NCBI RefSeq assembly: GCF_016862315.1
Contig: NZ_BOMS01000024.1
Span: forward strand, 62,001 to 126,000
DNA from: Actinoplanes palleronii
GTDB taxonomy: Bacteria > Actinomycetota > Actinomycetes > Mycobacteriales > Micromonosporaceae
Length of the DNA: 64,000 nt
Reading direction: 5' to 3'
Shown here: positions 54,579-63,474 of the stretch, one piece after another
Layout of the letters: each line of letters starts with the position of its first letter
How positions within the stretch are numbered: position 1 is the stretch's first letter
Translations under genes and position numbers: made by a program
Notes under the pieces: model-generated
What the model was told of the DNA's origin: nothing
The model's database searches: none
The model's input: only the letters and a program-made list of their open reading frames with translations

Positions 54579-56918
54579 TTAGTCGCGGCGCTCGCCACCG
54601 GCCGGGCGGGCCCGGCGACGGCGGGGCTCGCCACCACCCTCGCCACGGGGACCGCGGTCCTCGCGGGGCGGGCGGCCACCCTCGGCTGCGGCACCCTCGG
54701 CGGGCGCGGCGGCCGGAGCGGCGGCGGGCGCCTCGGCGCCCTCCGGCTTGACCTTGTCCAGGTAGATCTTGCCGCGAGCGTCGATCTCGGCGATCTTGAC
54801 CTCGACCCGGTCGCCGACGTTGAGGAAGTCCTCAACCTTGTCGACCCGCTTGCCGTCGCCCACCTTGGAGATGTGCAGCAGGCCGTCGCGGCCCGGCAGC
54901 AGCGAGATGAAGGCGCCGAACGCGGCCGTCTTCACCACGGTGCCGAGGAACTGGTCGCCGGCCTTCGGCATCGTCGGGTTGGCGATCGCGTTGATCCGCT
55001 CGACCGCGGCCTGGGCGGCCGGGCCGTTCGTCGCGCCGACGTAGATCGTGCCGTCGTCCTCGATCGAGATGTCGGCGCCGGTCTCGTCCTGGATCGCGTT
55101 GATGGTCTGGCCCTTCGGCCCGATCACCATGCCGATCTTGTCGACCGGGATCTTCACGGTGGTGACCCGCGGTGCGTACTCGCTCATCTCGGCCGGGGCC
55201 TCGATCGCGGCGGTCATCACGGCGAGGATCGTGGCCCGAGCCTCGTGCGCCTGCTGCAGCGCGCCGGCCAGCACGTCCGACGGGATGCCGTCGAGCTTGG
55301 TGTCCAGCTGCAGGGCGGTGACGAACTCGCTGGTGCCGGCGACCTTGAAGTCCATGTCACCGAACGCGTCCTCGGCACCGAGGATGTCGGTCAGCGCGAT
55401 GTACTCGGTCTTGCCGTCGACCTCGTCCGAGATCAGACCCATCGCGATACCGGCGACCGGGGCCTTCAGCGGCACACCGGCGCTGAGCAGAGCCAGCGTC
55501 GAGGCGCAGACCGAACCCATCGAGGTCGAGCCGTTCGAGCTGAGCGCCTCGGAGACCTGACGGATCGCGTAGGGGAACTCCTCGCGCGACGGCAGCACCG
55601 GGACGAGCGCGCGCTCGGCCAGCGCACCGTGGCCGATCTCACGCCGCTTCGGCGAGCCGACCCGGCCGGTCTCACCGGTCGAGTACGGCGGGAAGTTGTA
55701 GTTGTGCATGTAGCGCTTGGTCTTCTCGGGAGCGAGAGTGTCCAGCGACTGCTCCAGGCGCAGCATGTTCAGCGTGGTGACACCCAGGATCTGGGTCTCG
55801 CCGCGCTCGAACAGCGCCGAGCCGTGCACCCGCGGCAGCACGCCGACCTGGGCGGACAGCCCACGGATGTCACGCGGGCCACGGCCGTCGATCCGGATCT
55901 GGTCGCGCAGCACGCGCGCCCGGACCTCGGACTTGGTGACCGAGCGGAACGCCGCGCTGATCTCCTTCTCGCGACCCTCGAACCGGGAGTCGAGCAGCTC
56001 GTGCGCCTTGGCCTTGATCCGGTCCAGGGCTTCCTCGCGCTCGGCCTTGCCGGCGATGGTCAGCGCCTCGGCGGTCTCGCCGCGAACGGCCTCGACCACC
56101 GCGGAGTAGACGTCGTCCTGGTAGTCCAGGAAGACCGGGTACTCGGCGACCGGCTTGGCGGCCACCTCGGCCAGCTCGCTCTGCGCGCGGCACAGCTCGC
56201 GGATCGCGGGCTTGGCGGCCTCCAGGCCACTCGCCACGACCTCCTCGGTCGGCGCGACGGCGCCGGCCTGGATCAGCTTGATCGCGTGCGGGGTGGCCTC
56301 GGCCTCGACCATCATGATCGCGACGTCGCCGTCGGCCAGGACCCGGCCGGCCACCACCATGTCGAAGGTGGCCCGCTCGAGCTCCTCGAGGGTCGGGAAC
56401 GCGACCCACTGGCCCTCGACGTGCGCGACGCGGGTCGAACCGACCGGGCCGCTGAACGGCAGGCCGGAGAGCTTGGTGGACATCGAGGCGGCGTTCATGG
56501 CCACGACGTCGTACGGGTGCTGCGGGTCGAGGGCGAGAACCGTCTCGACGACCTGGACCTCGTTGCGCAGGCCCTTGGTGAACGACGGGCGCAGCGGCCG
56601 GTCGATCAGGCGGCAGGTGAGGATGGCGTCCTCGCTGGGACGACCCTCACGCCGGAAGAACGAGCCGGGGATGCGGCCCGCGGCGTACATCCGCTCCTCG
56701 ACGTCGACGGTCAGCGGGAAGAAGTCGAAGTGCTCCTTCGGCGTCTTGCCGGCCGTGGTCGCGGAGAGAACGGTGGTGTCGCCCAGCTGGACGATCACCG
56801 AACCGGCAGCCTGCTTGGCAAGGCGGCCGGTGGAGAAAACGATCTCGCGGGTGCCGAACGACCCGTTGTCGATGACGGCGGTGCGAGATTCGGTGCCGAG
56901 AGCGGATTGCTCTGTCAA
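54579..56918 (-). CDS. pnp: Polynucleotide phosphorylase
   Basis: 779 aa. 3'-5' phosphorolytic RNase (in actinobacteria also a polyadenylating enzyme, formerly GpsI). Two RNase PH domains: residues ~15-150 ([32 protein letters not shown]) and ~330-550 (RRPRDIRG-like [37 protein letters not shown] region, [23 protein letters not shown]). KH domain [26 protein letters not shown], then S1 domain [29 protein letters not shown]. The tail is Arg/Gly/Glu/Pro-rich (about 50 residues), probably RNA-contacting. rpsO is upstream. Confidence 0.96.
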   Translation of the reverse strand: MTEQSALGTESRTAVIDNGSFGTREIVFSTGRLAKQAAGSVIVQLGDTTVLSATTAGKTPKEHFDFFPLTVDVEERMYAAGRIPGSFFRREGRPSEDAILTCRLIDRPLRPSFTKGLRNEVQVVETVLALDPQHPYDVVAMNAASMSTKLSGLPFSGPVGSTRVAHVEGQWVAFPTLEELERATFDMVVAGRVLADGDVAIMMVEAEATPHAIKLIQAGAVAPTEEVVASGLEAAKPAIRELCRAQSELAEVAAKPVAEYPVFLDYQDDVYSAVVEAVRGETAEALTIAGKAEREEALDRIKAKAHELLDSRFEGREKEISAAFRSVTKSEVRARVLRDQIRIDGRGPRDIRGLSAQVGVLPRVHGSALFERGETQILGVTTLNMLRLEQSLDTLAPEKTKRYMHNYNFPPYSTGETGRVGSPKRREIGHGALAERALVPVLPSREEFPYAIRQVSEALSSNGSTSMGSVCASTLALLSAGVPLKAPVAGIAMGLISDEVDGKTEYIALTDILGAEDAFGDMDFKVAGTSEFVTALQLDTKLDGIPSDVLAGALQQAHEARATILAVMTAAIEAPAEMSEYAPRVTTVKIPVDKIGMVIGPKGQTINAIQDETGADISIEDDGTIYVGATNGPAAQAAVERINAIANPTMPKAGDQFLGTVVKTAAFGAFISLLPGRDGLLHISKVGDGKRVDKVEDFLNVGDRVEVKIAEIDARGKIYLDKVKPEGAEAPAAAPAAAPAEGAAAEGGRPPREDRGPRGEGGGEPRRRRARPAGGERRD

Positions 56919-56973
56919 GTGAAGTGCTCCTCTTCGTCGAGGGACCCGGCGGTCTACAGCGCGGTTCAGAAGG

Positions 56974-57031
56974 CCGGTCTTCGATCGAAGTACCCAGGTA
57001 TGTCTGCCTGGGAACCACTACCGGAGACCGG
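56974..57031 (-). promoter_or_regulatory. Structured pnp leader RNA candidate
   Basis: Between rpsO and pnp, CCGGTCT (56974-56980) pairs with AGACCGG (57025-57031) around an inner CCCAGG/CCTGGG hairpin (56993-56998, 57007-57012). Nested stem-loops in pnp leaders are known RNase III and PNPase autoregulation sites in other bacteria; the role here is inferred. Confidence 0.45.
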
Positions 57032-57073
57032 TGCTGCCGGTGTGAGAGCCGCGCGGGTCCGTGGGGTGGTGCG

Positions 57074-57099
57074 CCGGGAGCGGCCGAAGCCGCTCCCGG
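57074..57099 (-). terminator. rpsO terminator
   Basis: An 11-bp perfect stem (57074-57084 with 57089-57099) with a UUCG tetraloop on the minus strand lies 8 bp after the rpsO stop. Confidence 0.8.
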
Positions 57100-57107
57100 G
57101 GGTGAAA

Positions 57108-57377
57108 CTATCGACGCAGGCCGAGGCGCTCGATGAGCGTCCGGTAGCGGGCGATGTCCTTCTTCTGAACGTAGTTCAGCAGGCGGCGGCGCTGACCGAC
57201 GAGCAGCAGCAGACCACGACGGCTGTGGTGGTCGTGCTTGTGCAGCTTCAGGTGCTCGGTCAGGTCGGCGATCCGCTTGGTCAGCATCGCGACCTGAACC
57301 TCGGGCGAACCAGTGTCGCCTTCCTTGGTCGCGTACTCACCCATGATCTTGGTTTTGGTCTCTTGGTCGAGCGCCAT
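57108..57377 (-). CDS. rpsO: 30S ribosomal protein S15
   Basis: 89 aa, the standard S15 length. [74 protein letters not shown] carries all conserved S15 blocks ([20 protein letters not shown]). It binds 16S rRNA helices 20-22 in small-subunit assembly. ATG 57377 is preceded by CGGAG. Located between ribF and pnp, as in most bacteria. Confidence 0.98.
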   Translation of the reverse strand: MALDQETKTKIMGEYATKEGDTGSPEVQVAMLTKRIADLTEHLKLHKHDHHSRRGLLLLVGQRRRLLNYVQKKDIARYRTLIERLGLRR

Positions 57378-57522
57378 GATCTCCGAACTTCTGTGTTGCC
57401 GAATCAACGATCCTGCGACCCGCGGCGTCGGGCAGGCCATGCTTGGTGCAGCGTCATGCCGGTTGAAGCACAGCAGGACCGGTGTCGAATAATCCATACG
57501 ACGGTTAAACCCTACCAGGGGG

Positions 57523-58455
57523 TTATCGGAGCAACACGCGGGTCTCTTCCACGTCAGCCCGGATCTGCGCGATAAGCGGATCGATGGAATCGTATGTGCG
57601 CTGTTCTCGAAGGTGCGCCACGAAGTCCAGGCTGACACGCTCGCCATAGAGGTCACCCTCGAAGTCGAGAGCGTAGGCCTCCACCCGCCGTTCCCGCCCG
57701 GAGAAGGTGGGATTGGTGCCGATCGACACGCTCGCCGCCCACCGGCCCGCATTCTCACCGCTGCGCGTGAGCCAGGCCGCATAAACGCCGTCGGCCGGCA
57801 CCGCGGCATAGCGATGCGTCATCAGATTGGCGGTCGGGAAACCGAGTTCGCGGCCGCGCTGATCGCCGCGGACCACCACACCGGCCACCTGGTGCGGCCG
57901 GCCGAGCGCCACCGCCGCGGCCCGCACGTCCCCGGCGTCCACACAGCTGCGGATGTACGTCGAGGAGAACACCACCCCGTCCGCCGAGACCAGCGGAGCG
58001 TCCTCGACGGTGAACCCGAACGTCGTGCCCAGGCTCTCCAGCAGCGCCGCGTCACCCGCGGCCTTGTGCCCGAACCGGAAGTTGTCACCGATCACCACGT
58101 CGGCCGCGTGCAGCGACTCGACGAGCACGTCGTGCACGAACCCGTTCGGGTCGAGCTGCGAGAACGCCGGAGTGAACGGCACCACGCACAGCGCGTCCAC
58201 CCCGAGCTGCTCGATCAGCTCAGCCTTGCGCACCGGCTCGGTCAGCACCGCCGGGTGCGAACCCGGGCGGACCACCTCGGCCGGGTGCGGGTCGAACGTC
58301 AGCACCACCGACTGCAGGCCCAGGTCCCGGGCCCGTTTCACCGCGTGCCCGATGATCGCCTGGTGACCGCGGTGCACGCCGTCGAAGACGCCGATGGTCA
58401 CGACCGACCGGCCCCAGCCACCGGGGACCGCCTCTAACCCCCGCCACCGCTGCAT
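57523..58455 (-). CDS. ribF: Bifunctional riboflavin kinase/FAD synthetase
   Basis: 310 aa from ATG 58455, preceded by GGAGGAGC. Converts riboflavin to FMN and FAD. N-terminal adenylyltransferase domain with [16 protein letters not shown] and [34 protein letters not shown] marks the junction. The C-terminal flavokinase domain has [20 protein letters not shown] and [29 protein letters not shown] longer frame to 58764 overlaps the divergent sensor kinase and is rejected. Transcribed toward rpsO. Confidence 0.96.
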   Translation of the reverse strand: MQRWRGLEAVPGGWGRSVVTIGVFDGVHRGHQAIIGHAVKRARDLGLQSVVLTFDPHPAEVVRPGSHPAVLTEPVRKAELIEQLGVDALCVVPFTPAFSQLDPNGFVHDVLVESLHAADVVIGDNFRFGHKAAGDAALLESLGTTFGFTVEDAPLVSADGVVFSSTYIRSCVDAGDVRAAAVALGRPHQVAGVVVRGDQRGRELGFPTANLMTHRYAAVPADGVYAAWLTRSGENAGRWAASVSIGTNPTFSGRERRVEAYALDFEGDLYGERVSLDFVAHLREQRTYDSIDPLIAQIRADVEETRVLLR

Positions 58456-58555
58456 CGAAAGCTCCTCCACCCAGTTGTCAGCCCTAGCGTATCGATCGCC
58501 CGGAGACGGCGTATCCCCCCTCGGGCGCGCCCGGATAGGTACGATTGGCACCGAT

Positions 58556-61399
58556 ATGAGCGACGAGTGGACCGGCTTAGTCCTGCTCGCCGCGGAGATC
58601 ACCTTCGCGGTGCTCTTCCTGCGCGCGCTGCTCGGATACCTACGCCGCCGCGACCCGCTGCAGGGTGACGTCACCCTGGTCTTCGGCCCGTGCACGCTGG
58701 CCTTCGGCGCGGACGTGCTGTGGCAGACCATCGGCAGCCGGCCGGCCTGGACCGGCGCGCTCACCGCGATCCCGCTGATGGCCCAGCCCTACCTCACCAT
58801 GCGCCTGGCCGGTCGGCTGCGGCACGTGTCCCGGGCGCTGATCGGCGCCACGCTGGCAGGCTACGTGGCCCTGGCGGTCCCGCTGGCGGTGCTCCCCCGG
58901 CCGCTGCCGCCCGGGCTGATCGGCGTGGCGGTGGTCTACTTCCTGGCCGCCGAGATCAGCGCGGCCGCCCTGCTGTTCGGCAAGGCACGTATGCGTACCG
59001 GCACGAACCGGGTCCGGCTGATGACCGCGGCCGGCGCCACCCTGGTGTTCGGCGTGATGGTGATGCTGATCGGCGCGGCCCCGGACGGCGACTCGCCGGC
59101 CCGGGCGGTCAGCCGGATCCTCGCCCTGGCCAGCGGCCTCGGCTACCTGCTCGCGTTCGTGCCGCCGGACTGGCTGCGCCGGCTCTCCTCGGCGAGCGCC
59201 GCCCAGTCGATCACCCGGCGGCTGCTGCACGGGCCGGCCGACTCCCCCGAGCAGGTCTGGCAGACGTACGCGGAGATCATGCGGGTGCAGACCGGCGCGG
59301 ACGCGGTCGCCGTGCTGCTGCCCCACCACGCGCTGCCGGACGGCTCGCTGGAGCAGATCGGGTACGCCGGGCCGCCGCTCGACGTGCCGGACGAGCCGAT
59401 CCAGGCCGACCTGGCCGCGCTGGTCCGCCCCGGCCGCCCGCTGCGGCTGCGCGAGGGTGACCCGGCGCTGGTCCGGCACTTCGGCGCCGGGCTGCGCGCC
59501 GACTTCGTCACCGTGCTGCCGATGCCGGTCCCGCCGGACGTGACCGGCTGGGTGCTGCTGCTCAACCGGTACCGCAACCTGTTCAGCGACGACGACCTGG
59601 GCCTGCTGGCCGAGCTCGGCGGCCAGGCCGGCATCCTCGCCGAACGCCAGGCCGTGACGGTCCGCGAGCGCCGGCTGGGGTCCGAGCTCAGCAACTCGGT
59701 CGAGGCGCTGACCCGGGCGAACGAGGCGAAGAGCAACTTCCTGGCGAACATGAGCCACGAGCTGCGCACCCCGCTCAACGCGATCATCGGGTTCAGCGAC
59801 CTGATGCGCCTGGAGGAGCCGGAGGGCGACCGCCGCCGGGTGCCGGCCGACTGGGTCGACCACATCCACAGCAGCGGGCGGCACCTGCTCGGCCTGATCA
59901 ACGACATCCTGGACCTGGCGAAGGTGGAGGCCGGCCGGATGGACCTGCGGGTCGCGCCGGTCCGGGTGGACACCGCGATCGAGGAGCTGCTCACCACGCT
60001 GGCGCCGCTGTTCGCGGAGAAGAAACTGACCGTACGGACCGAGCTGACCCCGGTCACCGCGCTGGCCGACCGGCTCCGCCTGCGACAGGTGGTGGAGAAC
60101 CTGCTCTCCAACGCGATCAAGTTCACCCCGGCCGAGGGCACCGTCACGATCGCCACCGGTGCCGCGGACGACCAGGTGACGATCACCGTGACCGACACCG
60201 GCGTGGGCATCGCGGCCGACGACGCGGAGCGTGTCTTCGAGGAGTTCCAGCAGGTCGGCGACCCCGATCGGCGGCAGGCCGGCACCGGGCTGGGCCTGGC
60301 GCTGACCCGCCGGATGGTGCAGGCCCAGCGCGGCGAGATCACCTTGCGGTCCGCTCCGGGCCAGGGCAGTTGTTTCACCGTACGACTACCTGACGCACCG
60401 GTGGCCCAGCCGACCGCCGCGGGCGCCACGAACTCGCCGTACGTGCTGCTGATCGAGGACGACCCGCACTCCGCCGAGCTGATGCAGACCCAGCTGAACA
60501 ACGCCGGGTACCGCGTCGAGGTGGCCGGCACCGGGGAGAGCGGGCTGGCGGTGGCCCGGGCACACCGGCCGGACGCCATCGTGCTCGACGTGGAGCTGCC
60601 CGGCATCTCCGGCTGGGAGGTGATCCGGCGGCTGAAGACGGACGCCGGGCTGGCCGCCGTGCCGGTCTTCTTCGCCAGCATCCTGGACGAGGCCGCGGCC
60701 GGGCTGGCCCTCGGCGCGCACGACTACTTCGTCAAGCCGGTCGACCAGCCGGCCCTGCTCACCGCGCTGGCCAACGCGATCGCCACCCGGCCCGCGCCGC
60801 GGGTGCTGGTGATCGACCACGACGACGCGGTCCGCCAGGCGATCGAGGACGGCCTGCGGGCCGGCGGCGCCGACGTGGTGGCCTGCGCCGACGGCCGGGA
60901 CGGGCTGGCCCGCAGCCGCGCGGAGAGCTTCGACCTGATCGTCTGCGACATGCAGTCCCCGTCGGTGGACGGCTTCAGCCTGCTCGCCGCGATCGAGCAG
61001 GACCCGTCCGGGCGGCACACCCCGGTGCTCGGCCTCAGCGCGGCGGCCCTGTCCGATCGCGAGCCCGGTGACACCGCACCGCTGATCGCGACCGCGATGG
61101 CCGGTGGTGTGGTCGCCGAGGCGATGGCCGGCGGCGCGGGCTGGGACAGCCTGGCGCCGCTGCTCGGCCGGCACCCGGCGGCGTACCACCCGGGCCTCCC
61201 GCACCACCCGGCGCATCCGGCGGCCCGGCGCACCACCAGCGGCGCGCACCCGGCGGCCGGCAGCATCCCGCTCGCCCTCCCGTTGCGCGGCGCGGTGCCG
61301 GGCCTGCCCGGCCGCTTCTCCGGCACCGCACACCCGCCCGAGTCCGCCCTCCTCACCCCGGCGACGTCCGGGACCGCAGTTCCGAAGGAGAACCCGTGA
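58556..61399 (+). CDS. Hybrid sensor histidine kinase with two receiver domains
   Basis: 947 aa from ATG 58556. About seven N-terminal membrane helices (residues 5-220), a GAF-like region (~245-385), HisKA with phospho-acceptor His401 in NFLANMSHELRTPLNAIIGF, and HATPase_c (NLLSNAIKFTP, DTGVGIAADDAERVFEEF, TGLGLALTRRMVQ). Then two receiver domains: the first with Asp678 (IVLDVELPG) and Lys in YFVKPVD; the second with Asp798 (IVCDMQSPS), whose end is degenerate and lacks an obvious Lys-Pro. A ~90-residue His/Pro/Ala-rich tail follows. It overlaps the response-regulator gene by GTGA. The signal is unknown; a multistep phosphorelay is likely. Confidence 0.92.
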   Translation: MSDEWTGLVLLAAEITFAVLFLRALLGYLRRRDPLQGDVTLVFGPCTLAFGADVLWQTIGSRPAWTGALTAIPLMAQPYLTMRLAGRLRHVSRALIGATLAGYVALAVPLAVLPRPLPPGLIGVAVVYFLAAEISAAALLFGKARMRTGTNRVRLMTAAGATLVFGVMVMLIGAAPDGDSPARAVSRILALASGLGYLLAFVPPDWLRRLSSASAAQSITRRLLHGPADSPEQVWQTYAEIMRVQTGADAVAVLLPHHALPDGSLEQIGYAGPPLDVPDEPIQADLAALVRPGRPLRLREGDPALVRHFGAGLRADFVTVLPMPVPPDVTGWVLLLNRYRNLFSDDDLGLLAELGGQAGILAERQAVTVRERRLGSELSNSVEALTRANEAKSNFLANMSHELRTPLNAIIGFSDLMRLEEPEGDRRRVPADWVDHIHSSGRHLLGLINDILDLAKVEAGRMDLRVAPVRVDTAIEELLTTLAPLFAEKKLTVRTELTPVTALADRLRLRQVVENLLSNAIKFTPAEGTVTIATGAADDQVTITVTDTGVGIAADDAERVFEEFQQVGDPDRRQAGTGLGLALTRRMVQAQRGEITLRSAPGQGSCFTVRLPDAPVAQPTAAGATNSPYVLLIEDDPHSAELMQTQLNNAGYRVEVAGTGESGLAVARAHRPDAIVLDVELPGISGWEVIRRLKTDAGLAAVPVFFASILDEAAAGLALGAHDYFVKPVDQPALLTALANAIATRPAPRVLVIDHDDAVRQAIEDGLRAGGADVVACADGRDGLARSRAESFDLIVCDMQSPSVDGFSLLAAIEQDPSGRHTPVLGLSAAALSDREPGDTAPLIATAMAGGVVAEAMAGGAGWDSLAPLLGRHPAAYHPGLPHHPAHPAARRTTSGAHPAAGSIPLALPLRGAVPGLPGRFSGTAHPPESALLTPATSGTAVPKENP

Positions 61400-61797
61400 C
61401 CGACCGGCGCCGCATCCTCCTCGTCGAGGACGAGGAACTGAACCGCATGCTGGTCAAGGCGGTGCTGTCCCGTGCCGGAGTGGACGCGGTCCGCAACGCC
61501 GAGCTGGTCGACGCCACCACCCTGCGGGAGGCCCGCGACCGGCTGGACGACACCGAGGTGGACCTGATCCTGCTCGACCTGAACCTGCCCGACGGCAACG
61601 GCCTGACCCTGGCCCGCGAACTCAAGGCCGGCGACCCGCCCCCGGACCGCCCGAAACCGGTGGTGGTCGCGGTGACCGCCAGCGTCCTGCCGCAGGACCA
61701 GAAGGCCGCCCTGGACGCCGGCTGCGACGACTTCCTCGACAAGCCCTACGCCGCCGCCGACCTGGTCGCCACGGTCGCCCGCCACCTGCGCCCTTAA
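61396..61797 (+). CDS. Single-domain response regulator
   Basis: 133 aa receiver domain only. Acidic pocket Glu11/Asp12 in LLVEDEELNRM, phospho-acceptor Asp61 in LILLDLNLPDGNG, Thr in VVAVTASVLPQDQ, and Lys in DDFLDKPYAA. No output domain, so it acts through a partner protein like CheY or a phosphorelay intermediate. Translation is coupled to the hybrid kinase (4-bp GTGA overlap), its probable phosphodonor. It is followed by a short hairpin (61799-61819) and repeat DNA. Confidence 0.93.
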   Translation: MTDRRRILLVEDEELNRMLVKAVLSRAGVDAVRNAELVDATTLREARDRLDDTEVDLILLDLNLPDGNGLTLARELKAGDPPPDRPKPVVVAVTASVLPQDQKAALDAGCDDFLDKPYAAADLVATVARHLRP

Positions 61798-61798
61798 C

Positions 61799-61860
61799 CC
61801 CTATCGGGTACGAATAGGGAGCGGCCGTCCGTAGGCTACGGGCCGAGCCCCGCCCGTGAG
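61799..61860. repeat. Head segment of repeat element, second copy
   Basis: CCCTAT (61799-61804) and ATAGGG (61814-61819) form a small hairpin just after the response-regulator stop. The following GGCCGTCCGTAGGCTACGGG matches the segment after the SAM hydrolase gene (from about 30559), there as CCCGTCCGTAGGCCACC. Together with the palindrome at 61909 it forms a compact version of the 30.6-30.9 kb repeat region. Confidence 0.6.
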
Positions 61861-61908
61861 GCCGCGCCAGACCGCGCCACACCGGACCACGGCGCGCCTC
61901 CAGGTTTC

Positions 61909-61961
61909 GGCTGGCTCTCAGGGGTGCCTCCGCTGCGCGGAGACACCCCTGAGGCACAGCT
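61909..61961. repeat. 53-bp palindromic repeat element, copy C
   Basis: Starts GGCTGGCTCTCAGGGGTGCC and continues with a loop different from copies A and B (CGCTGCGCGG), then GAGACACCCCTGAGGCACAGCT. It forms a stable hairpin and ends just before the diguanylate cyclase stop, between convergent genes as in copies A and B. Confidence 0.75.
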
Positions 61962-61968
61962 CGTGACG

Positions 61969-63432
61969 TCAGGCCGCCTGGCGGACCTGGGCGGCGGCTT
62001 CCTTGCGGGCGACCTTCTCGGCGTACATCGCGGCGTCGGCCGTGGCCAGCAGGGTGTTCGCGTCCGGGTGGTCGAGCGGGCCCCACGCGGCCAGGCCGAC
62101 GCTGACGCCGAACGGGAGACTCTCACCGTTCCAGACGACGGGTTCGTCAGCCAGCGCGCGCAGCCGGTCGGCTAGGTCGCGGGCTGCGGCCTCGTCGTCG
62201 AGACCGAGGGCCAGGACCACGAACTCGTCGCCGCCGAGCCGGGCCGCGGTGTCGGCCGGGCGGATCGTGCTGGTCAGCCGCCGGGCGAACTCGACGAGGA
62301 TCAGGTCGCCGGCCGCGTGGCCGTACCGGTCGTTGATCTGCTTGAAGCCGTTGAGGTCGAGGTAGAGGACGACCGGGCCGAAGCCGGCGGCGCCGTAGAG
62401 GTCGAGTTCCAGCCGGGCGTGCAGGGCCGCGCGGTTGGCCAGGCCGGTGAGCTGGTCGTGTTCGGCCTGATGCGCCAACGCCGCCTTGATCCGTTCCTGT
62501 TCCCGGACCACCAGCACGAAGCGGACCAGGATGACCGTGGTCAGCAGCGCGATCGAGACGAGCAGCGAGACCCGGCTGACCAGGGTGCCGAACGAGTGCC
62601 ACCCGGCGACCGTGGGCAGCACCACCAGCGCGATACCGAGGAACACCACCCGGGCCGGATGCAGCCGCTGCTGACCGGCGGTGCGGTCCGGTTCGGCGAC
62701 CCGGGCCGCGTCCCGGTGCGTGATGGCCGCCGCGAGCAGGCTGTTCGCCAGCAGCAGGAGCCCGTCGAAGCGGTCCGCCTGCCCCGATCGGGACAGCTCC
62801 GGGAAGACCGTCGGCAGCAGCGAGATGCTGATGTCGCCGATCAGGGTCAGGGTCAGCGCGGCGACCAGGTAGCGCGCCGGTCCCCGGGTGGAGCCCGGCG
62901 CGAAGACCAGGATCGCGGTGGCCGCGAAGAACGTCACGTCCCCGAACGGGTAGAGCGCCCCGATCAGCACGGCCGGCGACAACGTCTGGTCCTCGGCGGC
63001 CGGCAGGATCAGGAACTGCCAGAACAGCCAGGCCACCACGGTCGTCATGGCCGCGGCGTCGAGCAACCCGTCGCGCTGCTGGCCGGGCGCCCGCAGCCGG
63101 ACCAGCTTGACCATGCCGGTCACCAGCAGCGGATAACCGGAGAGCCACAGCAGGTCGGACGGCGACACGTCGCCGAGCGGGCCGGCCACCCGGCTCAGCA
63201 CGTCGTAGAGCACGTCGCCGGTGAGCCAGACGGTCAACGCGGCCACGATCAGCCGGTACGCGCCCACGCTCGGACCCTCGATCGCCCGCAGTCCCAGCCA
63301 CGCGCAGACCACCACGACGGTGAACCCGATCAGGTACGCGACGTGCGCGGCGGACGTACCGGGGGCGACCACCGACACCGAGCCCGCCACCGCGGCCAGT
63401 ACCGGCACCGCGGCGGCCGGGACACGTCTCAT
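61969..63432 (-). CDS. Membrane diguanylate cyclase (GGDEF)
   Basis: 487 aa. The N-terminal ~310 residues hold about nine membrane helices of an MASE-like sensor (VAYLIGFTVVVVCAWLGL, LIVAALTVWLTGDVLYDVL and others). The C-terminal ~165 residues are GGDEF: HDQLTGLANRAALHARL, LDLNGFKQINDRYGHAAGD, and the intact LGGDEFVVL active site. A canonical RxxD inhibitory site (RPAD) lies five residues before GGDEF, so product inhibition by c-di-GMP is expected. It makes c-di-GMP from two GTP. Convergent with the two-component genes, with repeat copy C between them. Confidence 0.93.
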   Translation of the reverse strand: MRRVPAAAVPVLAAVAGSVSVVAPGTSAAHVAYLIGFTVVVVCAWLGLRAIEGPSVGAYRLIVAALTVWLTGDVLYDVLSRVAGPLGDVSPSDLLWLSGYPLLVTGMVKLVRLRAPGQQRDGLLDAAAMTTVVAWLFWQFLILPAAEDQTLSPAVLIGALYPFGDVTFFAATAILVFAPGSTRGPARYLVAALTLTLIGDISISLLPTVFPELSRSGQADRFDGLLLLANSLLAAAITHRDAARVAEPDRTAGQQRLHPARVVFLGIALVVLPTVAGWHSFGTLVSRVSLLVSIALLTTVILVRFVLVVREQERIKAALAHQAEHDQLTGLANRAALHARLELDLYGAAGFGPVVLYLDLNGFKQINDRYGHAAGDLILVEFARRLTSTIRPADTAARLGGDEFVVLALGLDDEAAARDLADRLRALADEPVVWNGESLPFGVSVGLAAWGPLDHPDANTLLATADAAMYAEKVARKEAAAQVRQAA

Positions 63433-63474
63433 GCGACCCTTATCGGCCCGGCAGCGCGCGGAGTGAGCGAAACC

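Noticed and set aside
58394..58555. 54-residue extension of the hybrid kinase
   Set aside because: It overlaps the ribF start on the opposite strand and has no hydrophobic or conserved character.
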